Assembly: GCA_051648405.1 (NCBI GenBank)
Contig: JBOFFC010000003.1
Coordinates: 13,709 to 77,708, forward strand
Origin: JBOFFC01 sp051648405
GTDB taxonomy: Bacteria > Planctomycetota > Planctomycetia > Pirellulales > Lacipirellulaceae
Direction: 5' to 3'
Length of the DNA: 64,000 nucleotides
Position 1 is the first letter of the stretch, and each line of letters opens with the position of its first letter. Under the pieces are notes generated by a model. That model made no database searches, was not told where the DNA came from, and saw nothing but the letters and a program-made list of their open reading frames with translations. Both the position numbers and the translations under genes were made by a program. Below, piece by piece: positions 1-8,794 of this stretch.

Positions 1-1749
1 AACCCCCAAGCCGGCGATCAGGACGACTGAGAGCTGACCGTTGCTCGAGGTGATCGCGTTGCCGACGGTGACGACAATCGAGCCGGCTGCCTGCAGTGTA
101 AGCGTTGCGTTCCCAGCAGCAGACTTGGCAATCGGCGCGTTGACCGAAATGTTCCCCACTTCGCCGCCGACCGACGCGTCGGCGGCTGTCGTCAGCACGC
201 GGACGTTGGTCCCCGCAGTCAGCACCGCCTCGATCGCCGACGCCGTGATCTCCGTCGCGCCGGCATCTGCAATGGTCGGTTGGAAGGGGTCTGCGGGATT
301 GAAGTTCTGAGGCACGGTGAGAGCCGACACGATCACCACGTCGTGAGGGTCGATCAGCCACGTCCCGGCGGCCCCGTTGGGCGCCGACGCGTCGATGGCG
401 CCGCTGAACTCCAGGCGTCCCTTCCCCGAGGTCTCAATGAAGCCGCCGTCTCCCGCTAGGCGGCCGCCGCGGGCGGAGATCGTCCCCGCGACCCGCGAGA
501 CGCCGTCGGCCCACACGATCACCCGCCCCCCCGCGCCGCGATCGACGGCGTCGGCACGGAGCACCGCGCCGGCTGCGACCTGCGTGGCGAGGGCGTTGCG
601 GATGCTCGAGTCGCTCCCCAGGTACTCCCCGCCGACGAGGATCGTCCCGCCGCCGAGCGCGCCCGAGGCGTCGATACGAGCGGGTGCGTCGAGGCTGACG
701 CCGCGACCGAGGGCGTGGACCAAGCCGCCGACACTGCGGTCTGATGAGACGTCGATCGTCCCGGAGACCTTCGTGACCCCCGTCGCGCCGCTGTCCAGCA
801 GCACGGCGCCCCCCTGCGAGCGGACGTTCCCGGCGATGCTCAAGCGCGCCGCGTCGAAGCGCACGGCGCCCCCGTTGCTGGTAAGCCACGCACCCTCGCT
901 GACCGTCGCCGTACCGGTCGCGACGCGGAGGTCGCCGTGGCCGAGGTCGATCGACCCGCGCGCAGCGAACGAGTCCGCGCCGTCGCCGAGCACCAGCAGG
1001 CTGCGGGCGTCCCGGCCGGCCCAATCGGCGAGCACGAGGCGGTCAGGGGACGAATCGGACGGGCCGTCGGTGCGGACCGTCAGCGACTGGCCGCCGGCAT
1101 CGAAGCGCAGGTCGAGGCGCCCGGCATCGGAGGAACTCGTCAACGACGTCGATGCGTCGCGCGACGACTGCGAGGCCTCGACCTCACGCCCACCACCCAC
1201 AAAGCGAACCTCGCGCGCGATCGCGTCAATCCGGTCCACCACCGACTCGACGCCGCGCAGCTCGACGCCAGCCTCCCCGGCTGAGAAGTCGGCACGTACC
1301 GTCGTGCCGTTGTCGCTGCCTACGGAGTACGAGACGCCGGCGGCGTTCGAAGCGGCGTCGAGCGTCACGGAGTCATTGCCGGCGGCCCCGTCGAATACGA
1401 GGTCTACCCCCGCGCGCAGGTCGGCAAGCAGCACGTCGTCGTCGGCGGAACCGTTGATTCGGATGGCCGACACGCTTCCCGCGTCCGCGGTCGCCGCTAC
1501 CTGGCCGTTGACGAGCACACGCACGACGCCGTCGGCGTGATCGACCTGATAGGTGTCGGCCGAGCCGTCCCCCGCCGAGGTTCCGGCATCGACGACCAGG
1601 AGCCCCGGCGCGACGCCCCCCGCGTCGAGGACGCGGCGTTCCTCAAGCCGCCGGAGCCGCAGCGGCGCCGACGCGAGCCCTTCGGCCCAGCGCCCCTCGC
1701 GCGACGGTCGCGGTGCGAAGCGCCGCCGTAGCCATCCAGAGAAGCTCAT
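1..1749 (-). CDS. Filamentous-haemagglutinin-like surface protein with LEPR-type N-terminus, 3' end off window
   Basis: About 583 codons are open on the minus strand from an ATG at 1749 to the left edge, so the C-terminus is missing. Residues 35-43 read LEERRVLDA, the N-terminal LEPR-type motif found on large planctomycete surface proteins. The rest is Gly/Ala/Asp/Ser-rich repetitive beta-strand sequence. Around residues 430-475 there is a GG-VIVWADG, then a GGFIETSGKG, then a WLIDPHDVVIV segment, a pattern seen in filamentous haemagglutinin and autotransporter passenger domains. I infer a secreted adhesin or matrix protein. The export route cannot be judged, since no partner transporter is in the window. 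Long opposite-strand open frames here are antisense shadows. Confidence 0.75.
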   Translation of the reverse strand, partial: MSFSGWLRRRFAPRPSREGRWAEGLASAPLRLRRLEERRVLDAGGVAPGLLVVDAGTSAGDGSADTYQVDHADGVVRVLVNGQVAATADAGSVSAIRINGSADDDVLLADLRAGVDLVFDGAAGNDSVTLDAASNAAGVSYSVGSDNGTTVRADFSAGEAGVELRGVESVVDRIDAIAREVRFVGGGREVEASQSSRDASTSLTSSSDAGRLDLRFDAGGQSLTVRTDGPSDSSPDRLVLADWAGRDARSLLVLGDGADSFAARGSIDLGHGDLRVATGTATVSEGAWLTSNGGAVRFDAARLSIAGNVRSQGGAVLLDSGATGVTKVSGTIDVSSDRSVGGLVHALGRGVSLDAPARIDASGALGGGTILVGGEYLGSDSSIRNALATQVAAGAVLRADAVDRGAGGRVIVWADGVSRVAGTISARGGRLAGDGGFIETSGKGRLEFSGAIDASAPNGAAGTWLIDPHDVVIVSALTVPQNFNPADPFQPTIADAGATEITASAIEAVLTAGTNVRVLTTAADASVGGEVGNISVNAPIAKSAAGNATLTLQAAGSIVVTVGNAITSSNGQLSVVLIAGLGV

Positions 1750-1921
1750 GCGGGCCACCCAAAGCGCGGGGTATGCGCCCGCCCCTCGGGACTCGGTCCC
1801 GGGCACGTCGGCGCGAAGGAATGCGGCTTTCCCTAGCGCGCGATTCTCAGCAGCCGACGAGGCCGGGTCAAGTTTTTCCCGGCATTATCTGGTCGAACCG
1901 GCGTCGCCCCTGGCGGGGGGC

Positions 1922-4363
1922 TCACCAAGACCAGCGGAATTCGAACCTCAGGAACTGGTCCCACAGCGTCTGCTCGGTGAGCGCGAAGCCGCTGAACAGG
2001 CCGAACTCCTGGACACCGCAGTCCCCTCCCTTGTCCCACACCCAGCGGCATCCGGGGTGCAGGTTCACGACGCCGGCGCTATCGACTTCCGCTGGATTGG
2101 CAGGGAAGCCCACGATCGTGCCGGGCAGCGTCTCGAGCCCGTTGAGGAACGCGAAGCCGGTCAGTTCCAGGGTCGGGATGACCGCTTGGCAGTCGCTGTC
2201 ACGCCAGACGTGGCTGAGGGCGACGCCGCCGTTGAGCACCTGACCGGCGTGCGCGTCGTCCCCGCCAGCCGGGATCCAGTACTTAATGTCGCTGTGCAGG
2301 TAGGTTACATCGCTCCATTTGTAGCGGAAAGCGAATCCCGGTTCGAGCGACAGGTGTCCGTTGCCGGTGCCCGCGCGGGGGTTGCCCGTCGGGGCGTAAA
2401 TGCGGAACAGGTTGCTGATCTGCCACTGCCGGCCGTCGAGCAGCACGGTCTTCGTCGTAATCGTCATGTCGCCGAAGCCCGACTCGTTGTCGTACACCTC
2501 GGGATCGACCATCATGATCGGCAAATCGGTCGCCACGGAGAACTTGTCGCCACCGATCTCGTAGAAGAAGCGCATCGCTTGAAAATCGACCTCGCGCTCG
2601 CCCACCGGGGGAGCGCCGCCAAACTCTGGTTGGGCCGTACCAACACCCCTGGGACCATCGATCCTCGCCCAGAAGTACTCCGAGCGGTCGGGGTTCTCCC
2701 AGCCCGAGCCCCCTTCGAGGCGGATCCGGAAGTTGTTGAGCGGCTGCGAGATATCGACAAATGACGGGGCGTACACCACCCGCTCAACTCCGATGCCGGG
2801 CTCCGGCGAGCGCGGGCCGTTGAGCGCCGCTCGCGAGCGGAGCACCAGTTCTTGCACCGGGCCGGGACGCTCCGGCGCCGCGCAAGTCTGCGGCGGAGGG
2901 GGGCCGTAGCCCTCGACGATCGAATCGGACCACTCGTTCGGGACGATCGACTCGATCGGAGGACCCGTCGTGGTGACCGGGTACGCCGGAGATACCGGTT
3001 CAACCACGGCCGTGTCCCCCGGTGTCGCGGCGAGGCGGATCGACGGCTGGAGGATCGCGTTCCCGCTGTGGTCCACGCTCTGGACCGCGGGGCGGAAGTA
3101 GATCTTCGGCCGCTCGGGGTACGGCAGCGCTTCAGGCGTTTCTACGAGTGTGGGGGGCTCAGCGGAGGTGACCGTTAGAGGCGACGGCGTCGCCACAAGG
3201 TTCGGCTGTGCCGAAGCGATGCGCGGCTCCGTGATCGTCGGCGTCGCCACGACTGCCGGCGACGACGGCGTGACTTCAGGAGTAGCGGTGGGCGCCAAAG
3301 TCGGGACCGCCGCGGCGAGGGTTGCCTCGGGGGCGGGCGTCGATGCGGCGGGAATCGGTTCCCGGTTCGCGACGGTTCGAGGACGCACCGATTCGGGCGC
3401 CGCCGACACCTTTGCGAGCCGCTGCTCGGCGGCTTGGGGACCCGTCGCCGCGACGTTCGGCGTCGCAGTGGCGGACGCGGCCGGCGCTGGCTGGCTGGCC
3501 GACGCACTGGACTTCGCGACGTGCGCGGGTGGCGCCGGAGAGCGCGACCATCCCCACCACCGCGTGTCTGTAACCGAGTCAACTAAGCCGCGCGATACAC
3601 GCTTGGTCTCGGCCTTGGCCGTTTGAGGGGCGACTGGCGCCTTGGTCTGCGGATCGGCTTGCGTCGGTTGGGGCGCCTTCGCGAACGCAGAGCGGCGTTC
3701 CGGCGCCTTCGCGAACGAGTCTCCCGTCGCGTCCGGCTTGGGAGCGGCGAGGGACGCATCCGGTTGACGCTTCGCGACGCTGATCGCCGCTCGCCTGCTC
3801 GAGTCGCCGCCAGGTCGGAGGCGTCGGGTGACTGCGTCGAGATTCAGGAGTCCAGGGACCGAACCCCGGCCGGTGTCGCGTCCCGGAGTCGAGGCTGCGG
3901 GCGCACGATTCGTCGGCTTAGCGACGGCGGCCGGCTCGGGTCCTTCTCCGAACGCAAACTGGAGCGCCGGAGCGGGCGCCGCAGCGGGACGACCGGACGC
4001 CGCCGGAATCCGCGCCTGGTTGGCGAAGGGGGCGTTCGTGTCATCGACCTCGGGGAAAGCGAGCTTCAGCGCAGGGCCGGCCGGCGCGTCATCGACACCG
4101 ACCAGGCGTATCTCAGACGCCTGAGACGCTTCTGACTTCTCGGCCCTGCCTTCCGTGGCGTCGCCGATCCTCACAACGATCAAGCTTGGCTTCTCGCCGA
4201 CGGCGCTCTGCGGCGCTCGACTCGGGATTCGTTGCGCTACTTCGAGCGCTGGGCTCGAAGGCGCCGCGATCGATCCGGTGGGCTCACTCGCCCAGAGCGG
4301 CGCTGCCCCAGCGATGGTCAGCACGGCAGAGAGAGCGAGTGAGTTCGCGCGAAGCAGGTTCAT
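1922..4363 (-). CDS. Putative outer-membrane beta-barrel protein with long Pro/Ala/Ser linker
   Basis: The protein is about 813 residues from the chosen ATG at 4363. That start begins a clear signal peptide (MNLLRANSLALSAVLTIAG, then APLWA). An upstream ATG at 4405 would put extra residues before it. Roughly residues 30-470 are low-complexity Ala/Pro/Ser/Thr/Val. The last ~300 residues look folded, with alternating aromatic beta segments, and the chain ends in FEFRWSW. A C-terminal aromatic is typical of Gram-negative outer-membrane barrels. I do not recognise a named family beyond this. A role as a porin or anchored barrel with a periplasm-spanning N-terminal arm is inference. Confidence 0.6.
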   Translation of the reverse strand: MNLLRANSLALSAVLTIAGAAPLWASEPTGSIAAPSSPALEVAQRIPSRAPQSAVGEKPSLIVVRIGDATEGRAEKSEASQASEIRLVGVDDAPAGPALKLAFPEVDDTNAPFANQARIPAASGRPAAAPAPALQFAFGEGPEPAAVAKPTNRAPAASTPGRDTGRGSVPGLLNLDAVTRRLRPGGDSSRRAAISVAKRQPDASLAAPKPDATGDSFAKAPERRSAFAKAPQPTQADPQTKAPVAPQTAKAETKRVSRGLVDSVTDTRWWGWSRSPAPPAHVAKSSASASQPAPAASATATPNVAATGPQAAEQRLAKVSAAPESVRPRTVANREPIPAASTPAPEATLAAAVPTLAPTATPEVTPSSPAVVATPTITEPRIASAQPNLVATPSPLTVTSAEPPTLVETPEALPYPERPKIYFRPAVQSVDHSGNAILQPSIRLAATPGDTAVVEPVSPAYPVTTTGPPIESIVPNEWSDSIVEGYGPPPPQTCAAPERPGPVQELVLRSRAALNGPRSPEPGIGVERVVYAPSFVDISQPLNNFRIRLEGGSGWENPDRSEYFWARIDGPRGVGTAQPEFGGAPPVGEREVDFQAMRFFYEIGGDKFSVATDLPIMMVDPEVYDNESGFGDMTITTKTVLLDGRQWQISNLFRIYAPTGNPRAGTGNGHLSLEPGFAFRYKWSDVTYLHSDIKYWIPAGGDDAHAGQVLNGGVALSHVWRDSDCQAVIPTLELTGFAFLNGLETLPGTIVGFPANPAEVDSAGVVNLHPGCRWVWDKGGDCGVQEFGLFSGFALTEQTLWDQFLRFEFRWSW

Positions 4364-4533
4364 AATCTTCGTACCGCGACCGTGGGCAGTGTGGTAAGGC
4401 GCCACCGCCTCTCAGTCATCGGCTGCGGGCAATAGCAGCCTTTCATCGACGGCATCGATTTTGATTGGATTCCGCATTACGCCGGGAGGCACGGTTGTGC
4501 GAGCAGTGCTAGCACGACCGGAATGCTAAGACC

Positions 4534-6156
4534 TCAGCCGCGGTCGGGCGCGAACCAGAAGAAGGCGGCGATCGCCGCGAGCGTGCTGGCGATGCACCAG
4601 CCGACGGTCGCGGCGCGTCCGCGTCGGGCGTCGGCGTCCAACGCCGCGCCGGTCCACTCGAGGAAGTCCTGCTCGTCGCGCAGCTTCGTGAGGACGCCGC
4701 TCACGAAAGCCTGGCGCTCGGGCTGCGAGCCCGTCGCCGCGAAGTAGCAGCCGCTGAAGAACAACGGCTCGGCGTGCGTCTGCGGGTCGCAGGCGAAGCC
4801 CTTGCTCAGCAGGTCGCTGAGCCGCGGTTGGAAGCTCCGCCGAACCTTGCAGAGCATGCTGAACATCGCGGGGTTTCCCGGGTGCGAGAGTGCTCCTTCT
4901 TCGCGGAACAGCGAGTAGACCCAGTCCTCAAACGAACCGCCGACGTGGACGCTGAAGCGCCGCAGGTCGTCGGGGGTTGGCTCGCGCCGGAGGTCGAAAC
5001 GCTGGCCGAAACGGCCGGCGGCGTGGTCGCGACCGATTCGCCGGATCAGCTCGCAGAACCCGCGCTCCTGCTCCATCGACACCACCAGGGCGGTGACCGG
5101 GCAGCGCAGCCGAAGCTCGCGCTGCGCCGTGTCGAGGTCGGCGGAGACCGAGCGCTCGAGCTCCTCGATGTCCGTGCGGTTGGCGTGAAGGATCTCGTAC
5201 GGGACCAAAACCAACACGCCGTTCACGGGGCAGAGCGGGTGCCGATAGTTGCGCAGCAGTGAACAGAGCGACTCGAGCCGCCGGAGCTGCTGCGCCGACT
5301 CGCCGGAGGCCATGCGCGTCGCGGGGCGGGGGGCGGCTTCTCGACGCGGCGAACCGCCCGCCGGGGCGATCACGTCGTCGGGGCTAAGGGTCCCCAGGTA
5401 GGCGGCCTTTCGACCGGCGCCCGCGAGCGGCGCTGTGGGCCCGTCCCCCGGCAGCGACGCCCGCCGCGGCGACGGCTCGGGCGAGTCGAACGCGCCCGGC
5501 ATCAGCGTCGCCGTCGCCGGACCGCGCGGACGGACCTCCGGCGCCTCGCGCGGGGCGACAATGCCCCCCCCGCGCCGCGAGCGGGCCGACTCGCGGCAGC
5601 GCGCCGCCGCGACGTTCGTCCAAGCGGCGTCGCTGACGTACAGGTAGATCGCGTCCGGCGTCGCGTACCAGTACAAGGGCGACGCCACGCTCGGAACGCC
5701 ATCGACGGCGAAGCGGATGCCGGAGGCCTTCATCAGGTTCCTGCGTAGTTCGTCGTTGGCGGTGCCAATCACAACGAACAACGGCGTTGCGCCCAGCTCG
5801 ATCCCCTGTGCCGCGAGGGCCTCGACCCCGGCGCGCCACGCGAACTGCACGTCGGCGAAGCGGGGCGCCGCCCCCATCAGCCACAGCGTGACGGCGCGGT
5901 AGACGACTACCGGGATCACGAGGACCAACAACGCGACGAGCGCGATCCGCCAGAACGACCACGAGTGCGCCGGAGGGATCACGTCGGGATCGACCAACCA
6001 AACGTACAGCCACAGCACGAGCGGCATCGTCAGCAGGATGACGCCGGTCAGGCAAGCGGCGCGCCCGGCGCTAGCGCCGGGGTTCGGCGCACGCACGCCC
6101 GGCGGGCCGATCGGCTCGTCGTCCGGTTGGTTGGCGTCGTTGGGTCGGTCGGCCAT
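4534..6156 (-). CDS. tssM: Short TssM (IcmF)-like T6SS inner-membrane protein with degenerate P-loop
   Basis: The protein has 540 residues, against about 1100-1300 for usual TssM. Two N-terminal membrane segments lie near residues 32-54 and 68-95. An IcmF-N-like cytoplasmic domain follows. At residues 128-148 the sequence VVIGTANDELRR...SGIRF aligns with the usual VIGxxGxGKT...SGLRF, so the Walker A glycines and lysine are gone. The Walker B region is also unlike a DTAGR motif. The later segments PVNGVLVLVP and CPVTALVVSM match the conserved IcmF cytoplasmic core. A last hydrophobic segment (about 517-535) ends the protein, so the large periplasmic TssJ-binding domain is absent. It lies downstream of tssK and tssL on the same strand, so it is probably the reduced membrane anchor of the system. 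Confidence 0.75.
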   Translation of the reverse strand: MADRPNDANQPDDEPIGPPGVRAPNPGASAGRAACLTGVILLTMPLVLWLYVWLVDPDVIPPAHSWSFWRIALVALLVLVIPVVVYRAVTLWLMGAAPRFADVQFAWRAGVEALAAQGIELGATPLFVVIGTANDELRRNLMKASGIRFAVDGVPSVASPLYWYATPDAIYLYVSDAAWTNVAAARCRESARSRRGGGIVAPREAPEVRPRGPATATLMPGAFDSPEPSPRRASLPGDGPTAPLAGAGRKAAYLGTLSPDDVIAPAGGSPRREAAPRPATRMASGESAQQLRRLESLCSLLRNYRHPLCPVNGVLVLVPYEILHANRTDIEELERSVSADLDTAQRELRLRCPVTALVVSMEQERGFCELIRRIGRDHAAGRFGQRFDLRREPTPDDLRRFSVHVGGSFEDWVYSLFREEGALSHPGNPAMFSMLCKVRRSFQPRLSDLLSKGFACDPQTHAEPLFFSGCYFAATGSQPERQAFVSGVLTKLRDEQDFLEWTGAALDADARRGRAATVGWCIASTLAAIAAFFWFAPDRG

Positions 6157-6249
6157 GGCCGGGCAGGGGGGGCGTGCGGCGGGGTGCGGGTGCTACGGCG
6201 TCGGGGCGTCAGGGTTGACTCCGACGACGGCGGCCGTCGTTGAGGGGAT

Positions 6250-6888
6250 TCAGGTAAGGTAATGGTAGCTGACGACCGTCGCCGTCGCCGCGAGCAACGA
6301 AGCCGCCAGCCACGGCCAGACCACCGCCATCCGTGGGCGAAGCGGCTGGGCGCCGGTCACCTCGCGGCCGGGGTCCGACAACGGCGGCCGCCCCTGGCCG
6401 AGCCGAATCGAGAGCGCCGTCTGTCGTGTCCACTCTTCGAGCTGGGGGGGCAGGTTCAGCGCCCGCGCCACGTCGGAGCTCGACGCCTGGTCGTGGTACA
6501 GGCCGCGGAATCCGAGGATCACGCAGACGTAGAACACCTCGAGCGCCTCACGACCGACCAGTTTCGACGCCTCGTGGGCCTTGAGGAAGAAGAGCTCGTG
6601 GCACTGCCGGCTGTTGAACAGCGCGATTTCGAGCACGTTGTTGCTCCACCAGTCACGCCCTTTCCAGGGCGAATCGACGAGCATCTCATCGATCCACGAG
6701 ACGATCGCGTACTTGGCGAGGTCCCACTCGACCACGTTGCCCAGCGACGCTTCGGCCTCGTCGATCAGCTTGCGGAGGCGGAGCTGTTCTTCTTCGGGCG
6801 ACGAGGGTTCGTCACGAGCGATGCGGTCCAGCAACGCGAGCGCGTAGAGGAACACCGGATCGACAGCCTGGGCGAAGCGCGGCGTCAT
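6250..6888 (-). CDS. tssL: T6SS membrane protein TssL (DotU/IcmH family)
   Basis: A protein of 212 residues with the DotU-type helical cytoplasmic domain. Visible family features include the opening PVFLYALALLDRI, a WDLAKYAIVSWIDEML segment, the PWKGRDWWSN segment, and a VCVILGFRGLYH motif near residue 130. One C-terminal membrane helix (WPWLAASLLAATATVVSYHY) anchors it, as in standard TssL. No C-terminal OmpA/peptidoglycan-binding extension is present. Its ATG overlaps the tssK stop by 4 bp (ATGA), indicating translational coupling. It would pair with TssM in the inner membrane and contact the TssK baseplate. Confidence 0.9.
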   Translation of the reverse strand: MTPRFAQAVDPVFLYALALLDRIARDEPSSPEEEQLRLRKLIDEAEASLGNVVEWDLAKYAIVSWIDEMLVDSPWKGRDWWSNNVLEIALFNSRQCHELFFLKAHEASKLVGREALEVFYVCVILGFRGLYHDQASSSDVARALNLPPQLEEWTRQTALSIRLGQGRPPLSDPGREVTGAQPLRPRMAVVWPWLAASLLAATATVVSYHYLT

Positions 6889-8354
6889 GCTTGATTGGGA
6901 ATCGCGAAGAGGGCGAACTGCAGGTCGACCTTCTTGCCCAGTACGGCGACCGTGATCTCGCGTTCGCCTTGGAGACGGTCCTTGTTCAGGATCAAAGAAT
7001 CCTTCAATCGCATCGCCAGAGTCTGGGTCTCGACGACGTCACGCCACGCCGGCGAGTCGTTCTTGAGCACCTCGAAGTACGTCCAGTCCTGGCTCGCCGG
7101 CAGCGCACGAAGCGGCCTGTCGAGGGGGCGGAGCTCGATCCCCTGCGCGCGGCGCAAGAAGATGTTCTCGACCTGCCGGCTGCTCGCGAACTTCCAGTCG
7201 AGAACGCCCGGGGACAGCACCTGCCGACACTCCTGCATCGAGAGGTCCCCTTTGCGGACGCCGATGCACCATTCCCAGTTGGAGTGGAACCACTTCGGCT
7301 CGAGCGAGACCTGCATCCCCAGGCCGACCCCCAGGAAGTACCGCTGCTCGAACTCCAGCTCGCGGAGCCCGAGCAAGATCTTGCGGATCCTCAGGTCGAT
7401 CTCGCGGTAGATCCGCGCCAGGTCGTCGTGGTCGTATCGCGGGACCTCGCCGACGCGCCGCTCGGGCGTGAAGATCGACAGTTGCCCCAGCGCTCGCACG
7501 AGCTCGGTGTAGGTTGTGAGCGGGTGCGCCTGCTGCGCGAACGCCATCACCGACAACGTGGCGTAGGTCTCGTTGAGCTTCTCGAGCATCGAGATCCGCT
7601 GCAATTCGCCCGGGTCCTGGCTGTTGCGAGCCATCCCGCGATTCACCACCTGCTGGCTGAGGACCTCGATCTTTTGCCCGATCAAGTCGTAAAGCGGGCG
7701 TACGAGCTGGTGGTCGAGCCCGGGCCAGGCGTGCGTGGTCAGCAGCGGGGGGATGTAGTCCGGGTCGAGCTGCGGCGCCGCTTCGCCGTCGGCAGCACGC
7801 TTGATCTGCGCGATCGGCAACAGGTCGTAGCCGCTCAGGTCGTCGGTCGAAAGGAGCAGGCGGGCGTTGAGGTCGCGGAACTCTATCTCCTGCTCGTGCC
7901 CACCGCGGCTCTCGTCGGCGACCGAGAGCCGCGACGCGCGATAGCGCGCGTCGCCGACCTCGCCGGCGGGGCTGCAGTTGGTGCGGCCCAGCTTGAGTTT
8001 CGGAACACCCAGGTAGACACGCAGTGTCGTCACCGAGCCGAAGGCGTCGCCGAGCTGCGTCGTCAGCTTATCGACCTCGGTGACGGCGCCCCGGATCGCT
8101 AGCCGATCGGGTTGGCGGCCGTGTTCCAGATCGACGACCGTGCCGTCCGGCATCCGCGCCCGGAGCACGTGGACGTCGAGCTGGTAGTTCGCGAGCGCTT
8201 CCTTGCTGAACTGGAAGTCGTACACCCCGTAGTTGTAGGGGTTCTCCCAGCGCGCCGAGACGCCGGCCAGCTCCGCCCAATATCGGTCGTTCGCCTGCAG
8301 GTGGTGCGGGCGAAGGAACAACCCCTCGTACCAGTGGACCGGCGAGTTCTGCAT
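6885..8354 (-). CDS. tssK: T6SS baseplate protein TssK
   Basis: A protein of 489 residues beginning with the TssK signature: VHWYEGLFLRPHHLQANDRY matches the usual W-EGLFLRPQHFQ-QDRY opening. Length is typical for the family (about 440-490). TssK is the trimeric adaptor linking the TssE/F/G wedges to TssL/TssM in the inner membrane. It is the first gene of the minus-strand block tssK-tssL-tssM and is transcribed divergently from tssA across a 440-bp gap. Its 3' end overlaps tssL by 4 bp. Confidence 0.92.
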   Translation of the reverse strand: MQNSPVHWYEGLFLRPHHLQANDRYWAELAGVSARWENPYNYGVYDFQFSKEALANYQLDVHVLRARMPDGTVVDLEHGRQPDRLAIRGAVTEVDKLTTQLGDAFGSVTTLRVYLGVPKLKLGRTNCSPAGEVGDARYRASRLSVADESRGGHEQEIEFRDLNARLLLSTDDLSGYDLLPIAQIKRAADGEAAPQLDPDYIPPLLTTHAWPGLDHQLVRPLYDLIGQKIEVLSQQVVNRGMARNSQDPGELQRISMLEKLNETYATLSVMAFAQQAHPLTTYTELVRALGQLSIFTPERRVGEVPRYDHDDLARIYREIDLRIRKILLGLRELEFEQRYFLGVGLGMQVSLEPKWFHSNWEWCIGVRKGDLSMQECRQVLSPGVLDWKFASSRQVENIFLRRAQGIELRPLDRPLRALPASQDWTYFEVLKNDSPAWRDVVETQTLAMRLKDSLILNKDRLQGEREITVAVLGKKVDLQFALFAIPNQA

Positions 8355-8794
8355 GACGGCCTACCACTTTACAAGGGGCGCCGGCCGCACGCCGTCACGG
8401 CTGAAACCTCTCGGCGACTTGCGGGTCCGCCACGCCCCGTGGCGTGCCGGGGCAACACGCGGAGAGGTCGGGCGACCGCTAACCATTACAACGCCGCACC
8501 GGCTTGTTGCGCACGGACCGACCGGCCCGCACGGCGGCTGAATCCTAGCTCGCCCCCAGGGTGCGGTAAAGCCGCACGCCCCGAAGGATCGCCGGGCCCG
8601 AGCAACAGCCCCAGCCGGCACGACCGCTTCGCTCGCGACAACCGATTCTTGTTTGTGCCACTATCGGAACACAACGTAGACTCCCCGTTAACGCCCCGCT
8701 GCGCGCGCTCGCAAAGGGGGGTCGGGCGCCGATTGCGTTCGAGTCGATCCCACCGCGTAGCGGGCAAGAGTCCCCCGACCGAGGAGCCGTCCAA
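8355..8794. promoter_or_regulatory. Divergent control region between the two T6SS blocks
   Basis: This 440-bp gap without a convincing gene separates the starts of tssK (minus) and tssA (plus). It must contain the promoters for both blocks. I see no strong -10/-35 pair, sigma-54 box or clear operator that I could defend, and the short open frames here have no coding character. Confidence 0.5.

Noticed and set aside
377..1540. Plus-strand open frame of 387 codons
   Set aside because: Antisense to the filamentous-haemagglutinin-like gene; composition is Arg/Pro/Ser/Ala-rich and low quality.
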